Counted from the first letter of the stretch, positions 1-8,532 are shown. The stretch is DNA of 64,000 nt from Corynebacterium ulceribovis DSM 45146 (GCF_000372445.1 NZ_AQUY01000003.1:62001-126000), one strand, 5' to 3'. Notes: generated by a model from the sequence alone, not told the origin. Program-made: numbers and translations.

Positions 1-97
1 ATTCAACGGGGATGTGCGGCGCACGGGACCGCAGGAGGCCTTCAGCCATGCGGGATTTGCCTTTGTTATGCGAGCAAACAAACAAGATACCGCTCAT
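1..97 (-). CDS. ArsC / low-molecular-weight phosphatase family protein, N-terminal fragment
   Basis: Only the first 32 codons lie in the window; the gene runs off the left edge. The start is an ATG at 97 preceded by a strong AAAGGAG ribosome site. The first residues form a short hydrophobic strand (ILFVC) followed by a phosphate-binding loop, CSHNKGKS, and then RMAEGLL. This is the layout of low-molecular-weight tyrosine phosphatases and ArsC arsenate reductases. The usual C-x5-R loop reads C-x5-K here. As far as I recall, a lysine at that place is typical of the single-cysteine arsenate reductases of C. glutamicum. It could equally be an uncharacterised phosphatase, because the catalytic Asp region is outside the window. 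Confidence 0.6.
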   Translation of the reverse strand, partial: MSGILFVCSHNKGKSRMAEGLLRSRAPHIPVE

Positions 98-320
98 GTG
101 ATTCTCCTTTCCGGTACAAAACCGGTTCCCCCTCATGTATAGAGGAAAATCCTTGTGCTGACCGAAGAGCGGAAATGTGCTGCCCCATAAGTGTGTCCCG
201 CCTCACCCTTTCCGGGGTCTCCTTTTGCACATAACAACCCAATCTCTGAAATTATGTCACTCTGGGTAGGTAAGACTGTTCTGGCAACGAGCGCCATTTC
301 CCGTAACCGAAAGGCTTATC

Positions 321-1481
321 TTGAGTTCCGAATTTCCTACTTCCCCACGCATCGACATGCTCTACCTGTCCGAGCCGGACATGATCGCGGCGGGTGTCAC
401 CGACTCCGCCAAGTGTGTCGATGCCATGGAGGAAGTGCTGATTCTGCTGGCTGAAGGTGACTACCGCATGGCTGGTGCGTCTGCGAACTCCCACGGTGCA
501 CAGATCAACTTCCCGAAGAACCCTAAGTTCGAGAACATGCCAGCTGACGGCCCGGACCGCCGTTTCATGGCGATGCCTGCCTACATCGGCGGCCGCTTCA
601 ACAACGCCGGCGTGAAGTGGTACGGCTCCAACGCCGAAAACCGCAAGCACGACCTGCCACGCTCCATCCACGTGTTCGTGCTCAACGACTCCGTAACCGG
701 CGCACCGAAAGCCATCATGTCTGCCAACCTGCTGTCGGCATACCGCACCGGCGCGGTCCCAGCAGTCGGCGTCAAGCACCTAGCGCTGGAGAACTCCACC
801 GTCGCCGCAGTCATTGGGCCTGGTGTGATGAGCCGCTCCATCCTGGACGCCACCCTGTCGCAGCGCCCAGGCATTAAAACCCTCAAGGTCAAGGGCCGCT
901 CCCTCGGCTCGACCCAGCGCTACGTCGATTGGGTGAAGGAGAGGTTCCCACAGCTCGAAGACGTTCGCATCGTGGAAACCGAGCAGGAAGCCATCGAAGG
1001 CTCCGACATTGTCATTGCCGCGACCTCCACTTCCCCAGACGGCCCCTCCGGGTTCCCATACTTTAAGAAGGAATGGATTAAGCCAGGCGCACTGTTGTTG
1101 CTGCCAGCGGCGGCGCGTTTTGACGATGACTTCATCAAGAGCGACGATGCCCGCCTAGTTGTGGACTACAAGGGCCTGTACTCCGAGTGGTTCAACGAAA
1201 ACGGTCCGGATGTGACCTACGAAGTGCTGCTGGGCATCCCAGGCAACCGCTGGTGGGACATGAAGGAAGCCGGCGAGCTGCCAGAAGAGAAGCTGGTCAA
1301 CATGGGTGACATCGCTTCCGGTAAGGCCACCGGCCGCACCAACGACGAGGAAATCTTCTGCTACTCCGTCGGCGGCATGCCAGTTGAAGACGTCGCTTGG
1401 GCAACCGACGTGTTGGACAACGCCATTGCCAAGGGCATTGGCACCAAGCTCAACCTGTGGGAAGCCCCAGAGCTGAGCTAG
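321..1481 (+). CDS. Ornithine cyclodeaminase/mu-crystallin family protein (tyramine oxidase subunit B type)
   Basis: This 386-residue protein has the ornithine cyclodeaminase/mu-crystallin fold: an N-terminal dimerisation part (LYLSEPD near residue 14, MPAYIGGRF near 90) and a Rossmann NAD(P) domain from about residue 155 with the VIGPGVMSR loop. The overall pattern, including SANLLSAYRTGA and VGGMPVEDVAW near the end, matches proteins annotated in actinobacteria as tyramine oxidase subunit B; the substrate is not proven. The chosen start is TTG at 321 with GAAAGG upstream; an ATG at 357 is the alternative. It stands alone, upstream of a tRNA gene on the opposite strand. It probably works in the cytoplasm as an imine reductase or dehydrogenase. 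Confidence 0.75.
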   Translation: MSSEFPTSPRIDMLYLSEPDMIAAGVTDSAKCVDAMEEVLILLAEGDYRMAGASANSHGAQINFPKNPKFENMPADGPDRRFMAMPAYIGGRFNNAGVKWYGSNAENRKHDLPRSIHVFVLNDSVTGAPKAIMSANLLSAYRTGAVPAVGVKHLALENSTVAAVIGPGVMSRSILDATLSQRPGIKTLKVKGRSLGSTQRYVDWVKERFPQLEDVRIVETEQEAIEGSDIVIAATSTSPDGPSGFPYFKKEWIKPGALLLLPAAARFDDDFIKSDDARLVVDYKGLYSEWFNENGPDVTYEVLLGIPGNRWWDMKEAGELPEEKLVNMGDIASGKATGRTNDEEIFCYSVGGMPVEDVAWATDVLDNAIAKGIGTKLNLWEAPELS

Positions 1482-1488
1482 TTCTTTG

Positions 1489-1561
1489 AGCTGGAGACGA
1501 GACTTGAACTCGCAACCTACGCATTACAAGTGCGTTGCGCTACCAATTGCGCCACTCCAGC
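1489..1561 (-). tRNA. tRNA-Thr (anticodon TGT)
   Basis: The minus strand folds into a full cloverleaf. A 7-bp acceptor pairs 1490-1496 with 1555-1561 (GCTGGAG with CTCCAGC). The anticodon stem ACGCA/TGCGT encloses the loop CTTGTAA, giving TGT, and the T arm carries GTTCAAGTC. The discriminator base is U and CCA is not encoded. It reads ACA codons and lies alone between the upstream dehydrogenase-fold gene and the lysine-rich protein gene. Confidence 0.95.
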
Positions 1562-1675
1562 AATAGGGAACATCGTACATTCTCTGCCCCATTTCCCAAA
1601 CACCGGGGCCAGGGTTCCGCGCCTGCCCCGACTGCGCTCCCCTGACCTGCCCCGCCCGACCTCGCTATAGTCGGC

Positions 1676-1681
1676 TATAAT
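1676..1681 (+). promoter_or_regulatory. Putative -10 box for the lysine-rich protein and otsA
   Basis: A perfect TATAAT lies 67 bp before the GTG start of the lysine-rich protein gene. A similar TATAGT sits 15 bp further upstream. There is no clear -35 box, which is usual for corynebacterial promoters. Position and match are the only evidence. Confidence 0.45.
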
Positions 1682-1747
1682 GGGTTGTTCCCAAAATGTG
1701 CGGATGCAACGTCTGCAAAGTCCGGCTGCAACGTCTCAGGAGGATCT

Positions 1748-2119
1748 GTGCCACCTAAGGTCACCGACAATCGTGCCAATACTAATGAAGCTCTCCATGC
1801 TGTGGAGGCGCAGACTGCGATTGATGCGCGGAAGATTGTGGCTAGTTACTCTGAAGATTTCTTCGACGCAGTCACTTTGATGTGCATGCTCGGTGTGGAG
1901 CCGGAGGGCTTGTCGCACGCGAAGGTCGCCGCGGAGCTGCAGACCGAGGAAGAGGAAGCTGCACCGAAGCGCACTCGGAAGAGGGCTGCGAAGAAGGCCG
2001 CTAAGAAGACGACGAAGAAGGCAGCCAAGAAGACCGCGAAAAAGGCGACGAAGAAGGCTGCGGCTAAGAAGGCGACCAAGAAGGCAGCAAAGAAGGTTGC
2101 GAAGAAGACCGCGCAGTAA
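1748..2119 (+). CDS. Lysine/alanine-rich histone H1-like DNA-binding protein
   Basis: The start is GTG at 1748, four bases after a perfect AGGAGG, which overrules the longer open frame upstream. The 123-residue product has an acidic, folded-looking N-terminal half (residues 1-75, ending in an EEEE stretch). Its C-terminal tail of about 45 residues is made almost only of Lys, Ala and Thr in KKA/TKKA repeats. Such tails bind DNA non-specifically, as in HupB of mycobacteria and bacterial histone H1-like proteins. The N-terminal half is not the HU fold, so this is not HupB. It lies 36 bp before otsA and may share its promoter. The role in nucleoid packing is inferred from composition. Confidence 0.7.
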   Translation: MPPKVTDNRANTNEALHAVEAQTAIDARKIVASYSEDFFDAVTLMCMLGVEPEGLSHAKVAAELQTEEEEAAPKRTRKRAAKKAAKKTTKKAAKKTAKKATKKAAAKKATKKAAKKVAKKTAQ

Positions 2120-2155
2120 GCTGCGGCATCCGGCGCCGCGCGGATTGCTTATCTG

Positions 2156-3619
2156 ATGAGCGAAAACACAGCACGCAACCAGCCTGGCGAGCATCGCCGC
2201 AGTGATCTGGTGGTGGTCGCGAACCGCCTGCCGGTTGACCGGGTTAACCGACCGGATGGTTCTGCCCAGTGGGTGACATCCCCGGGTGGGTTGGTTACGG
2301 CGCTGCGCCCAGTGCTGGCAGGTGGCCGCGGTGCTTGGGTTGGTTGGCCGGGAATCGCCGATTTCGCTGCCGACCCTTTTATTTCCGACGAAGGCATCAC
2401 TCTTTACCCGGTGGAATTAAGCACGGCGGAGTTCACCGAGTTCTACGAGGGTTTTTCCAACGCCACTCTCTGGCCGCTGTACCACTCCCTCATTGTGCCA
2501 CCGGAGCTCCATAACGCCTGGTGGGATAGCTACTGTGCCGTCAATCGCCGCTTCGCTGAGGCCGCTGCTGCCCAAGCTGCCGAAGGCGCCACTGTTTGGG
2601 TGCAGGATTACCAACTTCAGCTTGTCCCGCGGATGCTTCGCGAACTCCGCCCCGATCTGACCATCGGCTTCTTCCTGCATATCCCGTTCCCGCCGGCCGA
2701 AATTTTCCGGCAGCTACCGTGGCGCACCGACATTGTTGACGGCTTGCTCGGCGCAGACCTGCTCGGTTTCCATTTGGCGTCCGGTGCGCAAAACTTTTTG
2801 GAGCTTGTTGACGAATTGGGCCACCACTCCCGCGGTGTGCCATCCGTCCGAGAAGTCACAAGCTTCGTCGATGTCGCGGACTCGGGCCGACAGGTTGGTG
2901 TCGGGGCGTTCCCAATTTCCATCGATACCGCCGCTGTGGTGGAGCTGGCGGAGCGGGCACAGGCCGACGGGAAACCGCAGCGGCTGCGCGACCGCCTCGG
3001 CAACCCAGACACATTGCTGTTGGGTGTGGACCGACTGGATTATACGAAGGGGATTTTGCATCGCTTGCAGGCCCTTGAGCAGCTGCTGGACTCCGGTGAA
3101 TTGAACCCAGAGACCACGGTGATGGTTCAGGTGGCCACTCCGTCGCGGGAGCGTATTGAGCATTACCGGCAGACCCGGCTGGAAGTGGAACAGACAGTAT
3201 CGCGGATTAATGGCAAGTTTGGTTCCGTGTGGCGGCCGGTGGTGCATTATGTGCACCGCCCGATGCCATTCGCGGAGATTGTCACCTTGTACTGCGCGGC
3301 CGACATCATGCTGGTCACGGCGCTGCGCGATGGAATGAACCTCGTGGCGAAAGAATACGTTGCTTGCCACAGTGACCTGTCTGGGGCGTTGGTGTTGTCG
3401 GAGTTCACGGGCGCGGCGCATGAACTCACGGAGGTGTATTTGTGCAACCCGTATGACCGCGATTCCATGTGCGAGGCCATTATGACCGCTATCGACGAAC
3501 GCGATCACAGCCCCAACATCAGCAGGGACCGCATGTCGCACATGTTCGCGCGGGTGAACCAGCATGATGTGCAGTTGTGGGCTGATTCTTTCCTCGCGGC
3601 AATGGATAAGGAAGGCTAG
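2156..3619 (+). CDS. otsA: Trehalose-6-phosphate synthase
   Basis: OtsA makes trehalose-6-phosphate from UDP-glucose (or another NDP-glucose) and glucose-6-phosphate in the cytoplasm. The 487-residue protein is the normal length for GT20. It shows the N-terminal NRLPVDR loop near residue 23, WVQDYQLQLVPR near 145 as in actinobacterial OtsA, and the nucleotide-sugar site GVDRLDYTKGI near 285 with the conserved Arg and Lys. An ALRDGMNLVAKEY segment near 390 completes the set. It lies directly before a lipoprotein gene (4-bp gap), with the phosphatase otsB 1.1 kb downstream. Trehalose is an osmolyte and the carrier sugar of mycolates in this group. Confidence 0.97.
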   Translation: MSENTARNQPGEHRRSDLVVVANRLPVDRVNRPDGSAQWVTSPGGLVTALRPVLAGGRGAWVGWPGIADFAADPFISDEGITLYPVELSTAEFTEFYEGFSNATLWPLYHSLIVPPELHNAWWDSYCAVNRRFAEAAAAQAAEGATVWVQDYQLQLVPRMLRELRPDLTIGFFLHIPFPPAEIFRQLPWRTDIVDGLLGADLLGFHLASGAQNFLELVDELGHHSRGVPSVREVTSFVDVADSGRQVGVGAFPISIDTAAVVELAERAQADGKPQRLRDRLGNPDTLLLGVDRLDYTKGILHRLQALEQLLDSGELNPETTVMVQVATPSRERIEHYRQTRLEVEQTVSRINGKFGSVWRPVVHYVHRPMPFAEIVTLYCAADIMLVTALRDGMNLVAKEYVACHSDLSGALVLSEFTGAAHELTEVYLCNPYDRDSMCEAIMTAIDERDHSPNISRDRMSHMFARVNQHDVQLWADSFLAAMDKEG

Positions 3620-3623
3620 TTCC

Positions 3624-4148
3624 ATGGCGTTTTCACAGGCTTCCCGCACCCCGCGCACTCCGCACCGCATTGCGGCGCTTCTTGCTGCGGCGGCTATCTC
3701 TGCGGCTTCCTTGGTGGGATGCAGCAGCTCCGACCCAGTCGATTCCCCATTGGTGGACCGCACGTGGCAGATCACCGCAGCGTGGGATACTCCGGACGCT
3801 GCCTCCGATGCGCCGGTGTATGGTTTCACCGCCACCCCAGAGCTGGCGTTTAGCGAAAAGGGTGTCACGGGGAACACCGGTTGTGAGGCTTTTGTCGCCA
3901 AGGCGCAGTGGCCGGATGCGGAGCATGTCACCATTTCGAAGGTGAAGTTCAAGCCGACCCCACAGTCCGACAATGTTCTTGAGACCTGCACGGAAGATGC
4001 CCGCAATTTTGCAGACCGCGTCAAGCGGATCGTCGACGGCGAGTTTCAGCTTCACCGCGCTGAATCGGATATGCGACTGTCGCGTGCAGATGAGGACCCG
4101 GCTCCCGGCCAGTCGCCTCGCGGTCTGGGCCTGACCAGCGGCCGCTAA
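3624..4148 (+). CDS. Small lipoprotein, META-like domain
   Basis: The 174-residue product starts at ATG 3624, four bases after the otsA stop. Its signal peptide ends in the lipobox SLVGC, with Cys33 as the likely lipidated residue. The mature part has the pattern of META/HslJ-type domains: a GNTGC segment near residue 90, a strand with VTISKVKF, a second Cys in LETCTEDA, and a terminal strand FQLHRAE. In C. glutamicum an uncharacterised gene lies at the same place between otsA and otsB. No function is established; the location suggests translational coupling to otsA. It is an outer-leaflet membrane-anchored protein. Confidence 0.7.
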   Translation: MAFSQASRTPRTPHRIAALLAAAAISAASLVGCSSSDPVDSPLVDRTWQITAAWDTPDAASDAPVYGFTATPELAFSEKGVTGNTGCEAFVAKAQWPDAEHVTISKVKFKPTPQSDNVLETCTEDARNFADRVKRIVDGEFQLHRAESDMRLSRADEDPAPGQSPRGLGLTSGR

Positions 4149-4158
4149 TTCATTAGTT

Positions 4159-4707
4159 CTATACCGATGGTCGACGGTCCCGCAGGTGTGCCTGCGACCG
4201 TTGCCCTGGTCTGCTGAGTTCGCTGTAACCGGCGCGGTGGTAAATCAACGGCATCGCATCTTCCCTCGTCCCGAGGTCTTCAATCTGCCCAACAACAATG
4301 GTGTGATCCCCGCCAGGTAGTTCCTGCGCTAACTGGCAATCCATCCACGCCACCGCTCCGTCAATAAGCGGCATGTTCGCGGCGGAAGGTTGCCAGGAAA
4401 TTTTGTCGAAACGGTTGGGGTTTGGGCGCCCGAACAGCTCGGAGATGGGTTGCTGATCGGCGGCCAAAATGTTGACGCTAAACCGGCCACTGGCGGCAAT
4501 AAGTGGCCATGACCGCGACGTTTCCATCACGGTGAACAGCAGCAATGGCGGGTCTAGGCTGAGGCTCGAGAAGGATTGACAGGCAAAGCCAATCGGCTCA
4601 TCGGTTTCCGGGTGCCGACCAGCAACGATGGTGATGCCGGTGGCGAATTCGCCGAAGGCTCCGCGCAGGGCGCGTTCATCTATCGGTTGGCTACTTGGAA
4701 GGTTCAT
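4159..4707 (-). CDS. Flavin reductase-like FMN-binding protein
   Basis: This 182-residue protein has the FMN-binding split-barrel fold of the flavin reductase family. FATGITIVAG near residue 20, the GFACQSFSSLSLDPPLL signature near 40, FSVNIL near 75 and a C-terminal MPLIYHRAGYS are visible. Such proteins reduce FMN or FAD with NAD(P)H, often for a partner monooxygenase; no partner is next door. The start at 4707 is chosen because AGGA lies 8 bases upstream; an ATG at 4716 has no room for a ribosome site. It is divergent from otsB, with only 29 bp between the starts. One GCTTNTTGACG copy lies in its coding region (4359-4369). Confidence 0.8.
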   Translation of the reverse strand: MNLPSSQPIDERALRGAFGEFATGITIVAGRHPETDEPIGFACQSFSSLSLDPPLLLFTVMETSRSWPLIAASGRFSVNILAADQQPISELFGRPNPNRFDKISWQPSAANMPLIDGAVAWMDCQLAQELPGGDHTIVVGQIEDLGTREDAMPLIYHRAGYSELSRPGQRSQAHLRDRRPSV

Positions 4708-4724
4708 CGGCCCCATCCTAACGT

Positions 4725-4730
4725 TATGCT
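4725..4730 (+). promoter_or_regulatory. Putative -10 box for leaderless otsB transcript
   Basis: TATGCT ends 6 bp before the otsB ATG at 4737, which would place the transcription start on or next to the A of the start codon. No good ribosome site fits in this gap apart from GGTGG. Leaderless mRNAs are common in corynebacteria. Confidence 0.4.
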
Positions 4731-4736
4731 GGTGGC

Positions 4737-5549
4737 ATGATTGCGCTTCCCCCCGATCTTGTCCGTGCTTTGAAAACTGTGGTGAAGCAGCCAACGCTTC
4801 TGGTGGCTGCCGATTTTGATGGCACTATGGCGCCGTTTAACGCCGAGATTATGCAGGTGCGGGCATTGCCGGAGTCGATGGCGGCGGTGGTGCAACTGGC
4901 GGAGTTGCCGAACACACCGACGGTGATTTTGTCGGGCCGCGATTTGGAGTCACTGCGGCAGCTCACGGACGCGCAGCCACCGCTTCGGCTGACCGGGTCA
5001 CATGGGGCGCAACCCGATTCCGATATCGCTGCTGGTACCGGGCCTACCGTCGCGCTGACCCCGGCGCAGCAGCAGTTAATGTCCGACATTGAAACCGTGT
5101 TCGCTGATGTCATGACCGTGCACCCCGACGCGTGGGTTGAGCGGAAACCTTTCGCCCGTGTCTTCCAGACTCGCGCGCTTTCGGAACGGTCCCCTGTGCT
5201 TGCCGACGAATTGGAGCACCAGGTTCTAGCAGAGCTCGGGAAGCTGCCTGGCGTGTTCATCACCGCGGGTAACCGTTCGGTGGAAGCGTCGGTGATTCAT
5301 GTGACGAAGGGGACGTGGCTGGCAGCTGAGGCGAAAGCGCAGCAAGCTGATGCTGTGTTTTATATCGGCGATTGTGTCACCGATGAGCGGGCGTTTGCGG
5401 TGCTCACGGGCCCGCTGGATGTGTCGGTGCGAGTGCATCCCGATGCGCCAAATGCGGACACCGCCGCGAAGTTCCAAGTTACGGACATCGCGACGGCGTC
5501 GGAGGTGCTGCAGCTGCTGGCGGAGCTACGCACCGAAGCCGTGCGCTAG
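4737..5549 (+). CDS. otsB: Trehalose-6-phosphate phosphatase
   Basis: OtsB removes phosphate from trehalose-6-phosphate to give trehalose. The 270-residue HAD-family protein has motif I ADFDGTMAP at residues 25-33, with two catalytic Asp residues. Motif II is VILSGRD near 63, the substrate-recognition GSHGAQ follows near 87, and motif IV is YIGDCVTDE near 205. Length is normal. The gene is separated from otsA by a lipoprotein gene and an oppositely oriented flavin reductase, so it needs its own promoter. A run of three 14-bp repeats follows its stop codon. Confidence 0.96.
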   Translation: MIALPPDLVRALKTVVKQPTLLVAADFDGTMAPFNAEIMQVRALPESMAAVVQLAELPNTPTVILSGRDLESLRQLTDAQPPLRLTGSHGAQPDSDIAAGTGPTVALTPAQQQLMSDIETVFADVMTVHPDAWVERKPFARVFQTRALSERSPVLADELEHQVLAELGKLPGVFITAGNRSVEASVIHVTKGTWLAAEAKAQQADAVFYIGDCVTDERAFAVLTGPLDVSVRVHPDAPNADTAAKFQVTDIATASEVLQLLAELRTEAVR

Positions 5550-5556
5550 CAGCGCC

Positions 5557-5598
5557 GGCTGACCGGCGCAGGCTGACCGGCGCAGGCAGGTCGGCGCA
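5557..5598 (+). repeat. 14-bp tandem repeat, three copies
   Basis: Unit GGCTGACCGGCGCA occurs at 5557-5570 and 5571-5584, followed by a diverged third copy at 5585-5598. It fills the gap between the convergent otsB and ptsI genes and ends 4 bp before the ptsI stop codon. No function is evident. Confidence 0.85.
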
Positions 5599-5602
5599 GT
5601 CG

Positions 5603-7288
5603 TTAGAGGTTCAGGACGCGGCGGACTCCGTCGCGGGCTTTCTCAGAGGTTGACGAGTTCAGTGCAACGCGCGCTGCTTCCTTGCACTGCGCCAGAGTAA
5701 CTTCGGCCAATTGCGCGCCGACACCGGCCAGCGCGGTGGAGGCTGCCGACAGGGAATTCACGCCAAGGCCAACGAGCACGCAGGCCAGCAGCGGGTCAGC
5801 GGCAGCTTCACCACAGACACCGACCGGCACATTATTTGAAGCGCCAGAAATGCAGGTCATGTCAATAAGCCGCAGTACCGCTGGCTGCCATGGGTCTGTC
5901 AGGTATGCCAGGTGTGGCGACAGTCGGTCGGCAGCCATGGCGTATTGGGTCAGGTCATTGGTGCCGATGGATACGAAGTCCAGCACCTTCATCAGGTCAT
6001 GCGACATCAAAGCTGCGGCCGGAATCTCCACCATGGCGCCTGGAGTCAGTCCGCGTTCGCGGCATTCGCTGGCAAACCAGGCAGCTTCTTCCAGGGTGGC
6101 GACCATCGGCGCCATCACCCACGTTTTCACGTCATCGCCACGGCCAGCGATTTTCTTCGCGGCCACGATGGCGTCCAATTGGTGTTCCATCAGACCAGAG
6201 TGCGCCTGGGAAATACGCAGGCCGCGCACACCCAGCGCCGGGTTTTCTTCCATCTCTTGGTTGGCGAAAACCAGTGGTTTATCGGAGCCGGCGTCAAGTG
6301 TGCGGACCACAATTTTGCCTTCTGGGAAGGCGCGGAACACTTTGGCGTAAACCTCCGCCTGCTCGTCCACAGTTGGTTCATGCTGCGCGGACAGGAATGC
6401 CAGCTCAGTGCGGAACAGGCCGATGCCTTCCGCGACGTTGCCTTCGGCAGCAATGCGCGCTGCATCGCCATCGCCGACGTTGGCGAGCAGTTGTACGCGC
6501 AGCCCATCTTTGGTGCGGCCTGGGCCTTTCCATTCCGCAATTTTTTCTGCCATCCGCTGCGCCTGGGCGACAGCTTCCGCGGCAACGTCTTTAGCTGGGT
6601 TGACGGTAATTGTGCCGAGGGAACCGTCAATAAGCACCTGCTGCCCGGCGGCAATGTCCCGGAGGTTCGGGCCTGCGGCGACCACACATGGCACGCCGAG
6701 TTGGCGGGCAATGATTGCCGTGTGGGAGGTTGGGCCGCCCAGTTCGGTGGCTAGGCCAACAAAGAGTGCTGGGTCGAGGGTTGCGGTGTCCGCTGGGCTC
6801 AAATCGTCGGCAAGCAGGATCGATGGCGCGGTGACCACCGGCAAACCTGGTTCGTCCTCGCCGCGCAGTTCAGCAATGATGCGGTCGCGAATGTCTTCCA
6901 GGTCGGTGGTGCGCTCGGCCATGACACCGCCGGCGGCTTTGAACATATCGACGAATTTGCCGATGGCTTCGGTGACGGCAAGTTCGGCGGGCTTGGACTG
7001 CTTGATGGCTTTGGCGGCGGCGCGTTGCCAGCCGCGGTCCATGGTGAGTTTAGAGGTGGCTAGGAGCACTTCGGCGGCGTTGCCGGTGGCTTTTTCGGAG
7101 CGGGCCGCGAGTCGGTCGGCGACGGTTTTCGCGGCGGTTTTCATCCGGTCGGTTTCAAGTTCAATGTCGGTGTCCGGGATGCGCGCGTCGGCAGTGGGCA
7201 GCTCAGGCCGTGGATGTACCCACACGGCAGGGCCATAACCAACTCCGGGAACGACGGCAGTGGCTTTGTGAACTTCGGGTTCGGACAT
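5603..7288 (-). CDS. ptsI: PTS enzyme I (phosphoenolpyruvate-protein phosphotransferase)
   Basis: Enzyme I takes phosphate from phosphoenolpyruvate and passes it to HPr, the first step for all PTS sugars. The start at 7288 follows a clear AAGGAG, giving 561 residues, normal for actinobacteria. The phosphohistidine is His189 in GGPTSHTAIIARQ. The PEP-binding barrel shows LFRTELAFL, the VRTLDAGSDKP loop, MVEIPAAAL and the catalytic Cys in PVGVCGEAAADP. It is divergent from fruK, with 225 bp between them, as in C. glutamicum, where that gap also holds fruR. One GCTTNTTGACG copy is in the coding region (6625-6635). Confidence 0.97.
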   Translation of the reverse strand: MSEPEVHKATAVVPGVGYGPAVWVHPRPELPTADARIPDTDIELETDRMKTAAKTVADRLAARSEKATGNAAEVLLATSKLTMDRGWQRAAAKAIKQSKPAELAVTEAIGKFVDMFKAAGGVMAERTTDLEDIRDRIIAELRGEDEPGLPVVTAPSILLADDLSPADTATLDPALFVGLATELGGPTSHTAIIARQLGVPCVVAAGPNLRDIAAGQQVLIDGSLGTITVNPAKDVAAEAVAQAQRMAEKIAEWKGPGRTKDGLRVQLLANVGDGDAARIAAEGNVAEGIGLFRTELAFLSAQHEPTVDEQAEVYAKVFRAFPEGKIVVRTLDAGSDKPLVFANQEMEENPALGVRGLRISQAHSGLMEHQLDAIVAAKKIAGRGDDVKTWVMAPMVATLEEAAWFASECRERGLTPGAMVEIPAAALMSHDLMKVLDFVSIGTNDLTQYAMAADRLSPHLAYLTDPWQPAVLRLIDMTCISGASNNVPVGVCGEAAADPLLACVLVGLGVNSLSAASTALAGVGAQLAEVTLAQCKEAARVALNSSTSEKARDGVRRVLNL

Positions 7289-7513
7289 CGGGCGCTCCTT
7301 CAACAGTCCTGGTTGCACGGCTTGTATCCAGTCTACTGATTTGCGCTGGCGCAAATGTGCGCGGAAATGTGACCTTCACTAATGCGGCGAGGCGAATTGT
7401 GCCCCAGCTCCCACATTCCGGGCATAGCTTTTCCGGGCCACATCGACTAAAATAAAGACAAACGGAACTAACCGGGCATAAACAGATATATACGCACATT
7501 GCGGAGCGGCGCC
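7289..7513. promoter_or_regulatory. ptsI/fruK divergent promoter region
   Basis: This 225-bp gap must hold both divergent promoters. On the plus strand, TAAAAT near 7448 and an AT-rich TATATA near 7488 are possible -10 elements. No open frame for a DeoR-type FruR regulator is present here, unlike in C. glutamicum. I see no operator I can name with confidence. Confidence 0.5.
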
Positions 7514-8503
7514 ATGATCCTCACCCTCACAGCCAACCCATCCATCGACCGGACGGCTAGCATCCCCAACCAGCTGGAACGCGGCGGAGTGTTCCGCCTG
7601 TCCGAGCCTACCGACATCGCCGGCGGAAAAGGCATCAACGTTTCCGAAGCAATCCACCTCGCAGGCGTGGACACCTTGGCCCTGTTCCCAGCTAACCCGC
7701 AGGGCCACTTCGTTCGACTGGTCCGCGCCGCCAACATTCCCCATGAGGTCGTCGATGTTGCCGCAAACACCCGCGTCAACCTCACGGTCGTCGAGGAAGA
7801 CGGCACCACCACGAAACTGAACTCCGCCGGGATCGCCCTGACTGACGCGGAACTCAACGCCGTCATCGCCCGCGCCGTGGAACTATCCGCCGCCGCCGAC
7901 TGGGTGGTGCTCGCAGGCTCCCTGCCGTCAGGCACCCCACGAGATTTCTACGTCCGTTGCATCCAAGCGATGCGTGCCCGGCGCCCCGAACTGCAGATTG
8001 CAGTAGATACATCCGATGCCCCACTGACTGCGCTGGCTACTGCCCTGCGTTCCAATGACCCAACGCTTGGCCGGAAGATTGCGCCAAATGTCATCAAGCC
8101 GAATGGTTTTGAGCTTGGCCAATTCCTCGGTATCGACGGCGACCGTCTCGAAGATGATGCTGCCGCCGGTGACCTTTCCGGTGTTGTAGCTGCCGCCCGC
8201 GAACTCAATGCCCTGGGAATTGACCAGGTATTGGTCACCCTTGGTGCCACGGGCGCACTACTGGTCGCAGCAGGTCACGACCCAATTTTTGCCACCCCAC
8301 CCCAAATCATCCCCCGGTCCACCGTCGGTGCGGGCGACTGCACCCTGGCCGGTTTCCTCATGTCCACCACCGAAAAGCTTTCGCTTAGTGACGGATTGGC
8401 GCGCGCCGTAGCTTACGGCGCCAGCGCAACCTCGCTACCTGGAACAACGATCCCTACCCCGTCGCAGGTCCACCCCGACCAGGCGATCATCACCATCTTG
8501 TAA
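7514..8503 (+). CDS. fruK: 1-phosphofructokinase
   Basis: FruK phosphorylates fructose-1-phosphate, the product of fructose PTS uptake, to fructose-1,6-bisphosphate. The 329-residue PfkB-family protein has the LTANPSID start, the AGGKGINVSEA substrate loop near residue 37, and the anion-hole/catalytic signature VGAGDCTLAGF near 285 with the catalytic Asp. The ATG at 7514 fits the family N-terminus (MILTLTANP); GGAG lies 8 bases upstream. It is followed after 29 bp by ptsF and should be cotranscribed with it. Confidence 0.95.
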   Translation: MILTLTANPSIDRTASIPNQLERGGVFRLSEPTDIAGGKGINVSEAIHLAGVDTLALFPANPQGHFVRLVRAANIPHEVVDVAANTRVNLTVVEEDGTTTKLNSAGIALTDAELNAVIARAVELSAAADWVVLAGSLPSGTPRDFYVRCIQAMRARRPELQIAVDTSDAPLTALATALRSNDPTLGRKIAPNVIKPNGFELGQFLGIDGDRLEDDAAAGDLSGVVAAARELNALGIDQVLVTLGATGALLVAAGHDPIFATPPQIIPRSTVGAGDCTLAGFLMSTTEKLSLSDGLARAVAYGASATSLPGTTIPTPSQVHPDQAIITIL

Positions 8504-8532
8504 TTCTCATTCATTGAATCAAAAGGATTGCC

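Noticed and set aside
1846..2194. Antisense frames across the lysine-rich gene
   Set aside because: They are the complement of the AAG-rich repeats (Leu/Phe/Ala runs) and have no start signals.
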